NCBI GenBank assembly: GCA_029945375.1
Contig: CM057057.1
Location: forward strand, 1,736,001-1,800,000
Direction: 5' to 3'
Length of the DNA: 64,000 nt
DNA from: Agaricus subrufescens
Taxonomy: Eukaryota > Basidiomycota > Agaricomycetes > Agaricales > Agaricaceae
The notes below the pieces were generated by a model. That model had not been told where the DNA came from and did no database searches. It was given only the letters and a program-made list of their open reading frames with translations. Both the position numbers and the translations under genes were made by a program. How positions within the stretch are numbered: position 1 is the stretch's first letter; each line of letters begins with the position of its first letter. This document shows, piece after piece, positions 36,401-45,019 of this stretch.

Positions 36401-36813
36401 TCGAGAGCATGTTTCAATGGTATTGGAATATGGTTTTCATCTCTCCACGACAATGATGGTGCCTGCCAATCAATATCTGGGTTGAATTTCTTTAACCACG
36501 TAATTCCCAAAAATAGTTTATGTTTGCCAAGAGAAACTATTCTTGGTTTGATTATCATTGTCTTGTTATTGATTGTGATTTTCATTTTAACGTAATGAGA
36601 GCATTTTCCCGCAGAGTTTCGTGATCCGTCTGCATTTAATGTATATCGCACTTCCTTTAGTGGATATTTTTGGAGATGATAGTTGTCGACTAGTTGATGA
36701 TTGACAAAGTTTCCGCTAGCTCCTGAATCTAGTAGAGCTTCAACGTCATGTCGATTATTTTGGTGTGTAGTTTTGTTGGGACTAGGAGTGTTTGTCCTGA
36801 TGATTTCTGAAGA
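33400..36813 (-). CDS. pol: Gypsy pol: protease, reverse transcriptase, RNase H, integrase, chromodomain
   Basis: The frame opens after a TGA at 36814-36816 and stays open to the stop at 33400-33402, more than 1100 codons. Domains in order: aspartic protease LLDSGASGNFVN (about 36690-36740); RT with FTKLDVRLGYNN and the YMDD box VIIYMDDILIHAD (about 35730); RNase H FEIECDSSAYATGAVLLQRD (about 35250); integrase zinc region H..H..CPVCQ (GHPGITETLRKLTKEVYW; about 34560-34700) and a DDE core (DLITDLP, ISDRDPRF, TDGTTERYNQE); and a C-terminal chromodomain (TTEYLVRWKGYGPTEDSWE, about 33480-33560), which places it in the chromovirus group. No ATG precedes the protease motif in this frame, so translation must follow from gag by recoding or another mechanism. 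The reading frame appears intact. Confidence 0.95.
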   Translation of the reverse strand, partial: SSEIIRTNTPSPNKTTHQNNRHDVEALLDSGASGNFVNHQLVDNYHLQKYPLKEVRYTLNADGSRNSAGKCSHYVKMKITINNKTMIIKPRIVSLGKHKLFLGITWLKKFNPDIDWQAPSLSWRDENHIPIPLKHALEINSINKIYQEINYKTNASQQLAKNANFKKESDPLKVVPRRYHRFLKVFDKQKSERLPPRQEWDHKIDLIPEFKPKRMPIYALTPKEEKELGKFIEENLRKGYIRPSESPMASSFFFVGKKSGDLRPCQDYRYLNQNTIKNAYPIPNISSIMNKLKGSKYFTKLDVRLGYNNVRIRQGDEWKAAFRTPQGFYEPTVMFFGMTNSPATFQSMMNSIYKDLIDSGGVIIYMDDILIHADSKQRLHELTLLVLKILQRNKLYLKTEKCEFEKDRLEYLGVVITHDSIEMESTKLNGISDWPTPKTVKNVRQFLGFCNFYRKFIKNYAHIAQPLYQLTKKTTKFEWNSNAQAAFENLKLQFLERPILQIADQNKPFEIECDSSAYATGAVLLQRDTNGDKHPVAYFSQALNAAERNYHVSDQEFLAIIRALKEWRHYLEGSNHPVTIWSDHENLTRWREPQQLNRRQARWTLYMTRFNYVIKHLAGTKNKLADALSRRPDLVPEGKDNENVTALPPENFINFLTEELMTQINNDKSLVTLSDRYTENEEDNFYKYQGRIVIPDNPTIKKQILINAHDHESSGHPGITETLRKLTKEVYWPGMGTYVQNYVKGCPVCQQYKINRHPTKPPMQPISGPGSTKPFTQISMDLITDLPPDGSYDSILSIVDHGLTKGIILTATRKTATADDIAEILIEKVFSKYGTPQKIISDRDPRFAAKSMQKLYEKLNIAPAFSTAYHPQTDGTTERYNQEIEFYLAVYTYKNPNNWKRALSMIEFVHNTKPHSGRTHTPYELIMGYNPKAFISHEESNSPTIEEKTLFLEQTRQAALEAHERARLIMSNRKNKPWNPFKEGDKVWLDNRNLPMPYESKKLNQRREGPFTITRKISPIVYELKLPDRWKIHNRFHVSLLTPVTENDIYGKHNLEPPPILVSGEEEYEVEAIINHQVRRKRGVNNRLRMTTEYLVRWKGYGPTEDSWEIENDLENAKEALEKYKRIRNLPATDIGQ

Positions 36814-36838
36814 TCAATTTGATTGATTTGATCTTCAG
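36807..36838 (-). promoter_or_regulatory. Hairpin 6 nt after the gag stop: candidate recoding signal
   Basis: On minus, CTGAAGATCAA pairs perfectly with TTGATCTTCAG (11 bp) around a 10-nt loop. The gag stop TAA (36845-36847) precedes the stem by six nucleotides. Stop-spacer-stem geometry resembles recoding sites of retroelements. The pol frame is closed by a TGA inside the 3' arm (36814-36816), so a simple frameshift at the gag stop would not reach pol. Confidence 0.55.
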
Positions 36839-36844
36839 AGGTAA

Positions 36845-38014
36845 TTAAAAATTTTCAGCATATTCATGTGAAAATTCATCTAGGATGTCATCTATGTCTT
36901 CATCTTCTAGATTGTAGACCATAGCGTTTGGGTCTATTGGTGGTTGTGGTGGTTGCTGTGTTTTTCTTCTGGGATTTCCTTTAGGTCTTCCATTTCCTGG
37001 TTTAGTTGAGTATCTTGGTTTAGGTTTAGATTTTGGAGTGAACTTGTTAGTCTTGTCCATTCTCTTTGAATCTGAGAGTTTAAGGTAGGCCTTGCGTTCT
37101 GGACAGTTTGCGACCCAATGTCCTGTCTTATGACAAAAGAAACATTCTCCGCGTCGTAAGGCTTGTTTCTGTTCTGGTGTGAAGATTGTATTGACAAAGG
37201 ATTCGATTGTCTTTCGGTTTGAATTTCTTTGTCTAATGTGGTTGGCTTGTTCATCTTTGTAATCTTCTTCTTCACTGTCACTGTAGGATTCTTCGGATCC
37301 TGAGGTTTCATTGTCATCTGTGTGGATATCGAGCTCATTGATTGCATAGGTGAGTGCGTCGATGTCCATGTCCCATTCGCTTCTTTGTCTGACTGGATTG
37401 TGATTGTATGGAGCATATCTTGGGTTTTGTCGCTTATGTTTGGTTTTACTGTGGTTCCTTGATGACTTGTAGTTGTTTGGTAGCTTAGATTGCTTTCTGT
37501 ATCTGTTTTTGATGATCTCGATATCTTCGGCAGCTCTGGCAGCGGTTTTCCAAGCTTGTAAGTCTTGTGGTTGTTGCCTGAGTGCTTCTTCTCTGATTGA
37601 ATCTTGTAATCCTGCTGCGTAATACGAGCAGAGGACGGTGTCATCTGTAATTCCAGATTGGCTCTTGAGGACTGAGAATTTGCTGTTGTATGATTGGATG
37701 TCCATTCCATGTGTCTGTCTGATGGCTCTGAGTTGCCTTTCGAGGTCTTGTTTTCTCTGGATTGGGGCGAACACTTGTTCCATTGCTGATTTGAAATCTG
37801 CATAGGTTCCTGGGTTTGCTTGGTTTGTTTTGAACCAGTCTTGTTTCCAATCTGCTGCTGATCCTTTGAGTAATCCGAGTATGAAAAAGATTTTTGTCCT
37901 GTTGTCTGTGATGTTGAGGGATTCGAAGTAGATGTCACATTCTTCGATCCATGTGTTATAATGCTTTGGGTCTCCATAGTAGACTTGAGGTTTCTCGAAC
38001 TTGATTGTTGCCAT
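36845..38014 (-). CDS. gag: Gypsy gag, 389 aa or longer
   Basis: From ATG at 38014 (MATIKFEKPQVYYGDPKHYN) to TAA at 36845-36847. It carries a retrotransposon Gag capsid domain (residues about 15-170: WIEECDIYFESLN, DWKQDWFKTN, FKSAMEQVFAP) and one zinc knuckle CFFCHKTGHWVANC (about residue 295), with a basic C terminus. The frame is open further upstream and encodes a Pro/Thr/Ser/Arg-rich stretch (PPRTPSPPRPPTPPRR) like that of other fungal chromovirus Gags, so the true start may lie upstream of 38014. Gag forms the particle and binds genomic RNA. It is followed by the hairpin and pol. Confidence 0.9.
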   Translation of the reverse strand: MATIKFEKPQVYYGDPKHYNTWIEECDIYFESLNITDNRTKIFFILGLLKGSAADWKQDWFKTNQANPGTYADFKSAMEQVFAPIQRKQDLERQLRAIRQTHGMDIQSYNSKFSVLKSQSGITDDTVLCSYYAAGLQDSIREEALRQQPQDLQAWKTAARAAEDIEIIKNRYRKQSKLPNNYKSSRNHSKTKHKRQNPRYAPYNHNPVRQRSEWDMDIDALTYAINELDIHTDDNETSGSEESYSDSEEEDYKDEQANHIRQRNSNRKTIESFVNTIFTPEQKQALRRGECFFCHKTGHWVANCPERKAYLKLSDSKRMDKTNKFTPKSKPKPRYSTKPGNGRPKGNPRRKTQQPPQPPIDPNAMVYNLEDEDIDDILDEFSHEYAENF

Positions 38015-38039
38015 TGGTTGTCTTGGTGGGCTTGGTGTT

Positions 38040-39027
38040 CTTGGTGGTGATCCTGGTGGACTTGGTGTTCCTGACGGTGATCTTCTTGGTGGTGTTGGTG
38101 GTCTGGGCGGACTTGGTGTTCTTGGTGGTGAATTAGGTTGTGTTGGGGGTTGTGGTGGTGTTGGTGGTCTTGAGTGACTACGGCTTTTGGTGTGTAGTAT
38201 TGTTTTCTGAGTTCCTGTGTTTGTTGGGCTAATTTGTTGAGATTGTTTTCCTTTATTAGAGCTTCTTTGTCGTGGAGTTTCTCCAAGCGCTGAATAATTT
38301 TCGGGTAGTCCTGATCCCGAACTTGAAAGAAATCCTTCGTAAAGTTCGTTAGTTCCGATAAGTTTTCGCTTAATTTCTCGATCCGCTTCTGAGGGGTATT
38401 CCTCGCTTCTATTAATTTGTCTGATAACGGCAAGCTGATGTTCTTGTTCGATTGCCTTTTGATCAATGCACTGATATCTCTTTCCGTCTGATTCTTTGAT
38501 ATAGTACCAGACACTTTTTGCGGTGCTGAAGTAGACAGTTGTTTGGAGATTAGTGCTGAAGAATTGGATGGGGTTTGGTTGTTCCGTGATGATGTCACTT
38601 TTATTTTAATTGTTTTTGATGTGGGTGTATTGATTTCGACTGAATTGGTAACTTCTGATTCAGTTGTGGTAATTTTAGTTTTTACGTTTATTCCGTCTAT
38701 GGTGCCTAAGTTATATTTGTTAGTTGATATATATTTATACCCTTCAGCTGGTGAGATTTGATTCTCGTCTCCCGCTGGCAATTTATCCTTTCCCTTTATA
38801 AAGGCGGATTTAAGTCTTTTCAGACAAGTTGTACTAGACAGTTTATAGTCTTTCTCTGGACTTCTGATCGTTCCTTCCACAGTACTAGATCCGTTTATAG
38901 TCATTCCAAACTCTGTACTGGACTTTGTGACTTCGTCAGTACCGATTCCAGTAACCTGAGATTCACTAGGATTCTCTAGCCTCTTCAGGCCTCCTACAGT
39001 TGTGTTATGTGACCTGCTAGACTTCAA
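38040..39027 (-). CDS. ORF upstream of gag in another frame (pre-gag ORF)
   Basis: ATG at 39027 opens a 697-codon frame to 36934. Only the first 285 or so codons look like a protein: Ser/Thr/Lys-rich, with a helical, probably coiled-coil part (KLSENLSELTNFTKDFFQVR, IIQRLEKLHDKEALIKENNL). Beyond about 38160 the frame becomes His/Gln repeats, because gag is encoded in the other frame there. The pre-gag ORF is in the same frame as pol. Gag may be expressed by a frameshift in the region near 38160, by a separate start, or an indel may have split one long gag. This segment is also the element's 5' leader. Confidence 0.5.
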
Positions 39028-39276
39028 TTACAGTCTGCAGTCAGTACAACAACCGTCCCATATATTTTATAAGCGCGACCTCGCTTAGCTGGTAGGCTCA
39101 GCCTCAACTATTTCCCTAGTTGGCAGGTGCCGTCAATCTCCTGGTAATAATAACACAAATAGTTTTTGGACAGCTTTGTGCTTTTATTACGACCCCTAAA
39201 ATTGACGATCGCTAGCGTTTGTTTAGGGTTTTATGGGGCAGCAAACGGTTTTGTCTCCAAGCAATGGAGAAGGAAC

Positions 39277-39286
39277 GTTTCTACTT
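39277..39286 (-). other. Self-priming type primer-binding site
   Basis: Two nucleotides inside the 5' LTR, minus reads AAGTAGAAAC. This is the exact complement of GTTTCTACTT at 39522-39513 within the LTR, just where a transcript driven by the TATA box would begin. No tRNA 3'-end match (TGG...) is present. The arrangement is that of Tf1-type self-priming. Confidence 0.65.
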
Positions 39287-39288
39287 AA

Positions 39289-39838
39289 TGTTATAGTGAC
39301 CCTGGCCCGGTCCTAAGCTGGGGTGATACGTCACTACCGATAACACAGTTACTGATAGAGCGTATCAAAGGAGCCTTCTTGGTTGAATGGAGATTCAACT
39401 TCAAAGGTAATAATACTGAGACGATTATACAAGCAAGAGAGGGAGCTTAGCAATTAAGACTTATAGGTTCTAGAGCTTTAGATAAAGGCTTAGTATTAGT
39501 CTCCACCTAACCAAGTAGAAACATTGTTTCTACATGGTCGAGTTGAGGGGTTTATATACTATAGCGAGTATCTACTTATGTAATACTAATAAGAGTCATA
39601 TCTAGCTGTAACTAGTCATAATAGGTCGTATCAAGTCATAACTAATCATAATGAGTCGTATCAAGTCATATAAGTCCTCCAAGTCAGTATAAGTCAGAAC
39701 AACTCATAACTGTGAGTTGGAAGATTCTTGACTTTGCTGACTAAGAAATATTACGTAAAAAAAGAGAAACAATATTCGATACAATTACATCAGCAAGGGT
39801 AGGCATATTAAATAAGAAAAGAAATCAAAATCATAACA
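39289..39838 (-). repeat. 5' LTR of the Gypsy element
   Basis: 550 bp. A TATA box (AGTATATAAA on minus, 39551-39560) lies about 30 nt upstream of GTAGAAACAATGTTTCTAC, the probable start of the transcript and self-primer. Confidence 0.97.
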
Positions 39839-39843
39839 GCCAG

Positions 39844-42655
39844 GGTCCTGAGGAACCCCAAAGAAGTTCCTAGGCCTGGATATATGGGAACAATCCCATA
39901 GAAAATGAGTCTGTGTCTGATAAGCACCAGTACCACAGCCCTCACAGTCGAGGCACCCCCCTAAGTTAAACCTATCCCAAAACTCCCCGATAGGGGCATG
40001 TCCCAGGATGCAGTGACAGACCAAAGCAAAGATCCTCGCCTCATAGCCGGAATGTTGAAGCCAAGGCCCCTTATTCACATAAGTGGGCTTCAGCCACTTG
40101 GGACGATCCCATTTGTCCTCGATCCACAGGTCAAGGAAGCTGTGTCCACGGTAGTTGGGGTCCAAAAACTTTCGCTTCCAGTCCTCCAGGCACCAGTCAG
40201 CAAGGTCTGTATGAACCTTGTGGAGAGTCATCTTTGGGTTGATGCCCAAAGGCTTGAAATAGGCCGCCTCTTTGACAAAGAGGTGGGCCTCATGGTGGAT
40301 GCCCCATCGAAGCACGGAATGCACTCTGACAAAGGCAATTTCAGCCTCCAGATTAACTGTTAGCCAATAACAAAGGAGGGAGCACATGGTGAGAGAGTGC
40401 TCCTGACCCGAGTGAGCTTGACAATCCAAGGCAGCCTGCACCATGGAAATTGAATCAGTGAAGAGAACAATGGATGAGGTGTTGGGATAGGCAATAGCCC
40501 CCACCACCCCCCACCAAATAGCAGCGAGCTCCATGTCCAAAGACATGGAGAGCCCCTTGTAGTGGCGGGAAGAGCAAACTCACCTTCCCCCATGATAGAC
40601 AAGGGAAGCAGCAACTGCCTCCCTCTCTCCTTTGGGATCCACCGACGCATCAGTGGAAACCATAGAGGCATTCTTCTCCAATGCTCTCACGTGGAAGTCC
40701 CTGAGGATCTGCTGGAAGGCATCATCCTTGATATTGTTCGGAATATCAATGATATGGATCCTATCAGGCCAGAGATCCATGACCCAATTCCCAGGCTGTG
40801 CCTCAGAGGAGTCCACATCAAAGTGTTCTTCCAAAGAAGCAAGATGTACAATGTGGCCAAAGAAGGGGGATATCACAGACTTGCTGAGATTGTTCCAGTG
40901 CAACTGGTGCCGCAAGGCACTGGCAACACCCCCCTGGCCAATCAGAGATTGGCAAGGGTGGTTCTGGGACAGGGTGGCAACTCAATAGGATGACTGCTCC
41001 ATGAGCTTCTTGATGTGTAGATGGATGGGGATGAGGCCAGCAAGCGACTCAACCCCCCCGTTGGGAGAAGTGCAGGAAGCCCCCGTAATCCAGAGTGCAG
41101 CCCGACACTGCATCTTCCTGTATGTGTCCATCAGGCCCTTACACTGAGTGCCCAAATGAGACCAAAGCTCGCACCCATATGTGGCCACCGGGACCACGCA
41201 CAAGCGGTACAGCAGCTGCTTCTGATCCAGGGCCAATTCCTCGATTGAATTACCCAGCATCCCCATGGATCGAACCATAGTGAATGCCTTTGTGGTGTAG
41301 AAACAGACATGCTCCCTGAAGGTGAGCTTCCAATCAAAGAAGAACCCCAAGTACCACCAAATGGCCTTAGGGCGCAAGGGGTTACCAGCCCCATTAGGGC
41401 CAACAGGAAGTGTGATGGACAGGTTCAGATCTCCCCTCCTCCTCAAGAAGTGGAACAGCTCCAACTTCAAGTGCTCCATAGAGAGGCCAAAGTCAGACAG
41501 CATGCAGTACATAATCTCATAAGCCTGCGCAAGCTTAGGAATGTTACCATCAAGGGTACGGGACTGGCACACAATGGTGCCGTCATCCATGTAAGACAGG
41601 AGGTCACACTCAAGATGAGTGCTCCTCACATGGAATGCTTGCAAGACTCCAGCAAAATAGAGAGCAGACAGGACTGGAGGCAAGGCAGAGCCTTGCCCCA
41701 CTCCCACATCCGCCCTCATAGGATTGGACCGATTGGGGCCCCACATATAGCAGGTTTCCCTCTTGACTAGATAAGATGCAAAGAACTTCCCCACAGAACC
41801 AGGGAAGCCCTGACGCTTAATGATCACCACCAACAGGTCGTGGTTGAGTGATGGGAAGAACTGAGCAACATCAAAAGCGATGACACTCATGTCGAGATTC
41901 CTGCTCCACCCAGACTTAACCAGGTGCACAAGGAACAAACCAGCGTCCAACATGGAGCACTGCCAGATACCCCCAAACTGTTCAGAAGTGAACAAGCCAA
42001 ACTTGACCCCCTCAAACTGGAGCCACATAGAGATCATCTTCTCAATGAGCTTGCATATAGTATTCAGGAGCACAATAGGCCTGTACACCCAAGGAGTAGA
42101 ATAGTCCGCCTTACCCAGCTTCGGAATGATAACTGAGGTAGAGGACTTGAAATAATCTGGCCAGAAGCCCATCCTAAGGCAGGCATCAGCCAGACTTCTG
42201 ATGAGATGGGAAGTCTCCTCATAAGGCAAAACAGCTTTGAGGTGCTGCCATGTGATGTGATCGGGACCTGGAGAAGATTGGGTAGAGCACACCTGAAGGG
42301 TGTCACTCATCTCTGCGTGACTAAAGGGAAGCCACTTGTGTTCAGGGACACAAGGCAGCTCATCCAAACAAGAAACATCCACTGGGAGCAAAGCTCCCCC
42401 GTTGTAGGTCGTATGGAGTGTGGTCCACAGGTCTGCAAGCTTGACACAAGGGGCGTCCTGAAACACTATGGCTTCAAAAGATGGTGTGACCCTCGGTCCA
42501 GTCCAGCCTATGAGGTCCCACAGGCGCTGAGCCGTATCAGCAATCTTCTTGATGTGCTCATCAAAGAAGGTTTGCTTAGCCTGCCTAACATCACTGTGAG
42601 ACCTCGGCCGGTGTTTTAAACACTGGTAAACAGTGATGTGAGACAATTGATGCAT
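39844..42655 (-). pseudogene. LINE ORF2 (reverse transcriptase, RNase H), 5'-truncated, two in-frame TGA stops, split by Gypsy
   Basis: The minus-strand frame beginning near 42655 encodes a LINE reverse transcriptase: SSPGPDHITWQHLKAVLP, the palm DVAQFFPSLNHDLL, GVGQGSALPPVLSALYF and the catalytic YMDDGTIV (about 41590). It continues in the same frame through TGA at 40982-40984 and TGA at 40580-40582 into RNase H (VSTDASVDPKG, LDMELAAIWWGV, LFTDSISM) and a Cys/His motif (CLDCEGCGTGAY...H...C). RNase H after RT suggests a Tad1-like fungal LINE clade (inference). The endonuclease is missing, so the copy is 5'-truncated. The Gypsy element interrupts the frame at 39843. Both stops look like CGA to TGA changes. 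Confidence 0.88.
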
Positions 42656-42659
42656 TCAG

Positions 42660-45019
42660 GGTGGTTTTCAATTCCTTCAGTTTATGGCACTGGAAATCAT
42701 CTAGTTTGGGGCATTAGAATTTCATTAAGTAAAGGATGGCTTACTCTATGTCTACCGACAGTTCATCGTGTGGCATCTTACACCACGTTTACTAGTGGAA
42801 TTTTTGGTTGGAAAATTCCACCACGTCATTGGTTGTGGTTGAAACCCAGTCAGAGTCAATCGGTCTACATTATCTACATGGTTAATTCTATTGTCCACTT
42901 GGTCCATATGTGTAAGGGCAGCACAAAGTGTTCGATCCGGAAATGCAAGCAAAGTGTTTATTTATTTGTTGTAGTTGGGAAAGCACATTAGCATGAAGGG
43001 AGTTGTACCAACAATGACCAGGGGGGTGCAGCAAGTAGTAGGGCGCTGCAAGTTGTACGTGAGCTGTCAAAATCAAAGGTGAGTTCAGGCTCTGTTGTAC
43101 AGCACATAGGAATAGAGTCTCTCGGAATTGAAAGGCTTTGATTTGGAAGGGCTTGGACGGGGGTAGAGGCAATTTTGAGGCAGAGAAACTCTCTGGGTCA
43201 GCTGCATTTGAGAATTTCGAGGACAAAGAGGGATAGTGGCAGTGTATACAGAAGACTATGGCACAGGTAATTACTAGACTTCTTTGACAGCAATCATTCA
43301 TCAACCATGCCCATGTATTTGTCCATTCACATAAATAAGCCTTTCTACTGAATAGACCGTTTAGGTGGACACTCATAAGCCACCACCATCAGGAACCCAT
43401 GGACCTCCACATTCCGCTGTGGCTCCATCACCAGCAATTTTGTAACAAACCAAACTTCTATTGATCAACTGTCGAAACGTTGGCCGGCTGTAGAAAAAGA
43501 ACTTGATTGATCTACAACACAGTGGAGTGAGAAGGCTGAATTCTCGCCCAGTCGTATCATATTGTTACGCCCGTAGTGCTGGATTGATTCTGCACCGAGT
43601 TTAGAAGTATTTGGTACGGATCGGGGCAGGATTTAGCACATGACAGGCTCGGTCCACCGTCGTGCCTTGAAAGCGAGCTGGGCTGTATGAGGTGTAGGGC
43701 GTGGAAGGTAGTGTCCATCTGAATTGAAGCAATGAGGTGGGGGAGATGGCGGCATTGTATCTTTCTTGGAAGGACTGCAATGCTGAAAGGGCAGTGGGCT
43801 ACTTTGGGCTTTGGGGATCAGTTGGGCCTTAGAGGCGGCGGGGAAAGCTCCTGGACAGTCCTGCCCTCCCTCTGATCATCCATCCGGTATCTCTCCTGTC
43901 GATTCACATTGACGTTGTTGCCTACTTTTGCCATTGTTGCCTACTCTCGCTGTTGTTGCCTACTCTTGTCATTGTCACCTACTCTTGCCATTGTCACTGA
44001 CTCTCGCCATTATCAAGTACTCTCACCGTTGTTGCTGGATGGGACAGGAGAGATGTGAAGGACAACTTTCATTGGTGGAAAAGATGATAAAAGAGACACA
44101 CCTAGAGCCACAACAGATTCAGTAAGATGAAAGAAGACAGAAAGATCCCAGTGTGAAATGTAGAGCTTTCTAATACTTAAATGTCAGTGCTGAAGTACAA
44201 TGACAAAAGATGAGGCGGACCTACAAGACAACCACAGAGAACTCTTTTGAGTATGAAAAGAGAATGCTCTGAAATGGCGTCAGATAGGCCTGATTGAGGC
44301 CCTAGAGCAGATGGTAAGTTTCTAGTCCAGAGAAAGAATGTGCGAGGACCAACTCAGATAGTCCATTGGATAACTGAATGTTGCTTGGTTAGAAGACATC
44401 AGGTTGAAAACAAATGGCGTACACACATCAAGGACCATCAAACCTGTGCCAAGTTTGAGTGTTTTCTCAATCTTTTGATAGGTGTCAGTGTTCACACATG
44501 AGAATGTGGAGATGAGACAGTGTGCTTCGAAGTTGAGAGGAGCATTGTTGACAATGTTTTGATTTGTTTGTATTCTACATGGATCTGAGTAAAGGCCAAC
44601 TACTGCCTCCCCACTGTGTCGTGTCACGACATATCCTGCCTGAGACTGGGTAATGGCAGCAATAAAGATGCTGTCGTTCTCAATTATCTAAACCCTGTCT
44701 TCCTCTCTCTCAATTTTCGGAAGCGCATTTGACGTACTTCACTTTATTCTAGTTCTGGAGTCTGGCTTTCCTGGGTCGAACAAACTCTCTCGCATAATCA
44801 ATCTGTTGCCTGCTACTTGGAAAACCAGCCCTTTTTTCTGGTCTCAGGTGCATTTGTTGCTTGTTTTTGATGCGGCAGAGCATGACTAACTTCCTACTGT
44901 GGTGCCACTGGGTGAACACTCACCAGCATGCATGTGTACCCCACGTTGCCAGCACCATTCGGGACCTATCAGGCTGTAAGTACTATTTCTGATTTGTACA
45001 ACTTTCTCCTCAGTTACTC
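42660..45019. other. Noncoding region upstream of the Tnp2-like gene
   Basis: No gene recognised. A short minisatellite of about 18 bp units (TTGTTGCCTACTCTTGCCA-like) lies at about 43915-44035. A minus-strand open stretch at 42752-42952 is not identified. Presumably the 5' part of the DNA transposon lies here, but I could not find CACTA-type terminal repeats. Confidence 0.4.

Larger units (their letters stand above)
31315..39838 (-). mobile_element. Complete Ty3/Gypsy chromodomain retrotransposon (chromovirus type) with extra ORF3
   Basis: Two 550-bp LTRs bound the element, flanked by the 5-bp duplication GCCAG (31310-31314 and 39839-39843). On minus the order is LTR, self-priming site, upstream ORF, gag, pol (protease, RT, RNase H, integrase, chromodomain), ORF3, polypurine tract, LTR. 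The LTRs differ at 8 positions, all transitions, so insertion is fairly recent but not current. Pol is uninterrupted; ORF3 has one TGA. It is nested inside the LINE ORF. Confidence 0.95.

Noticed and set aside
40562..42619. Plus-strand frames of 60-150 codons
   Set aside because: Shadows of the LINE reverse transcriptase on the other strand.
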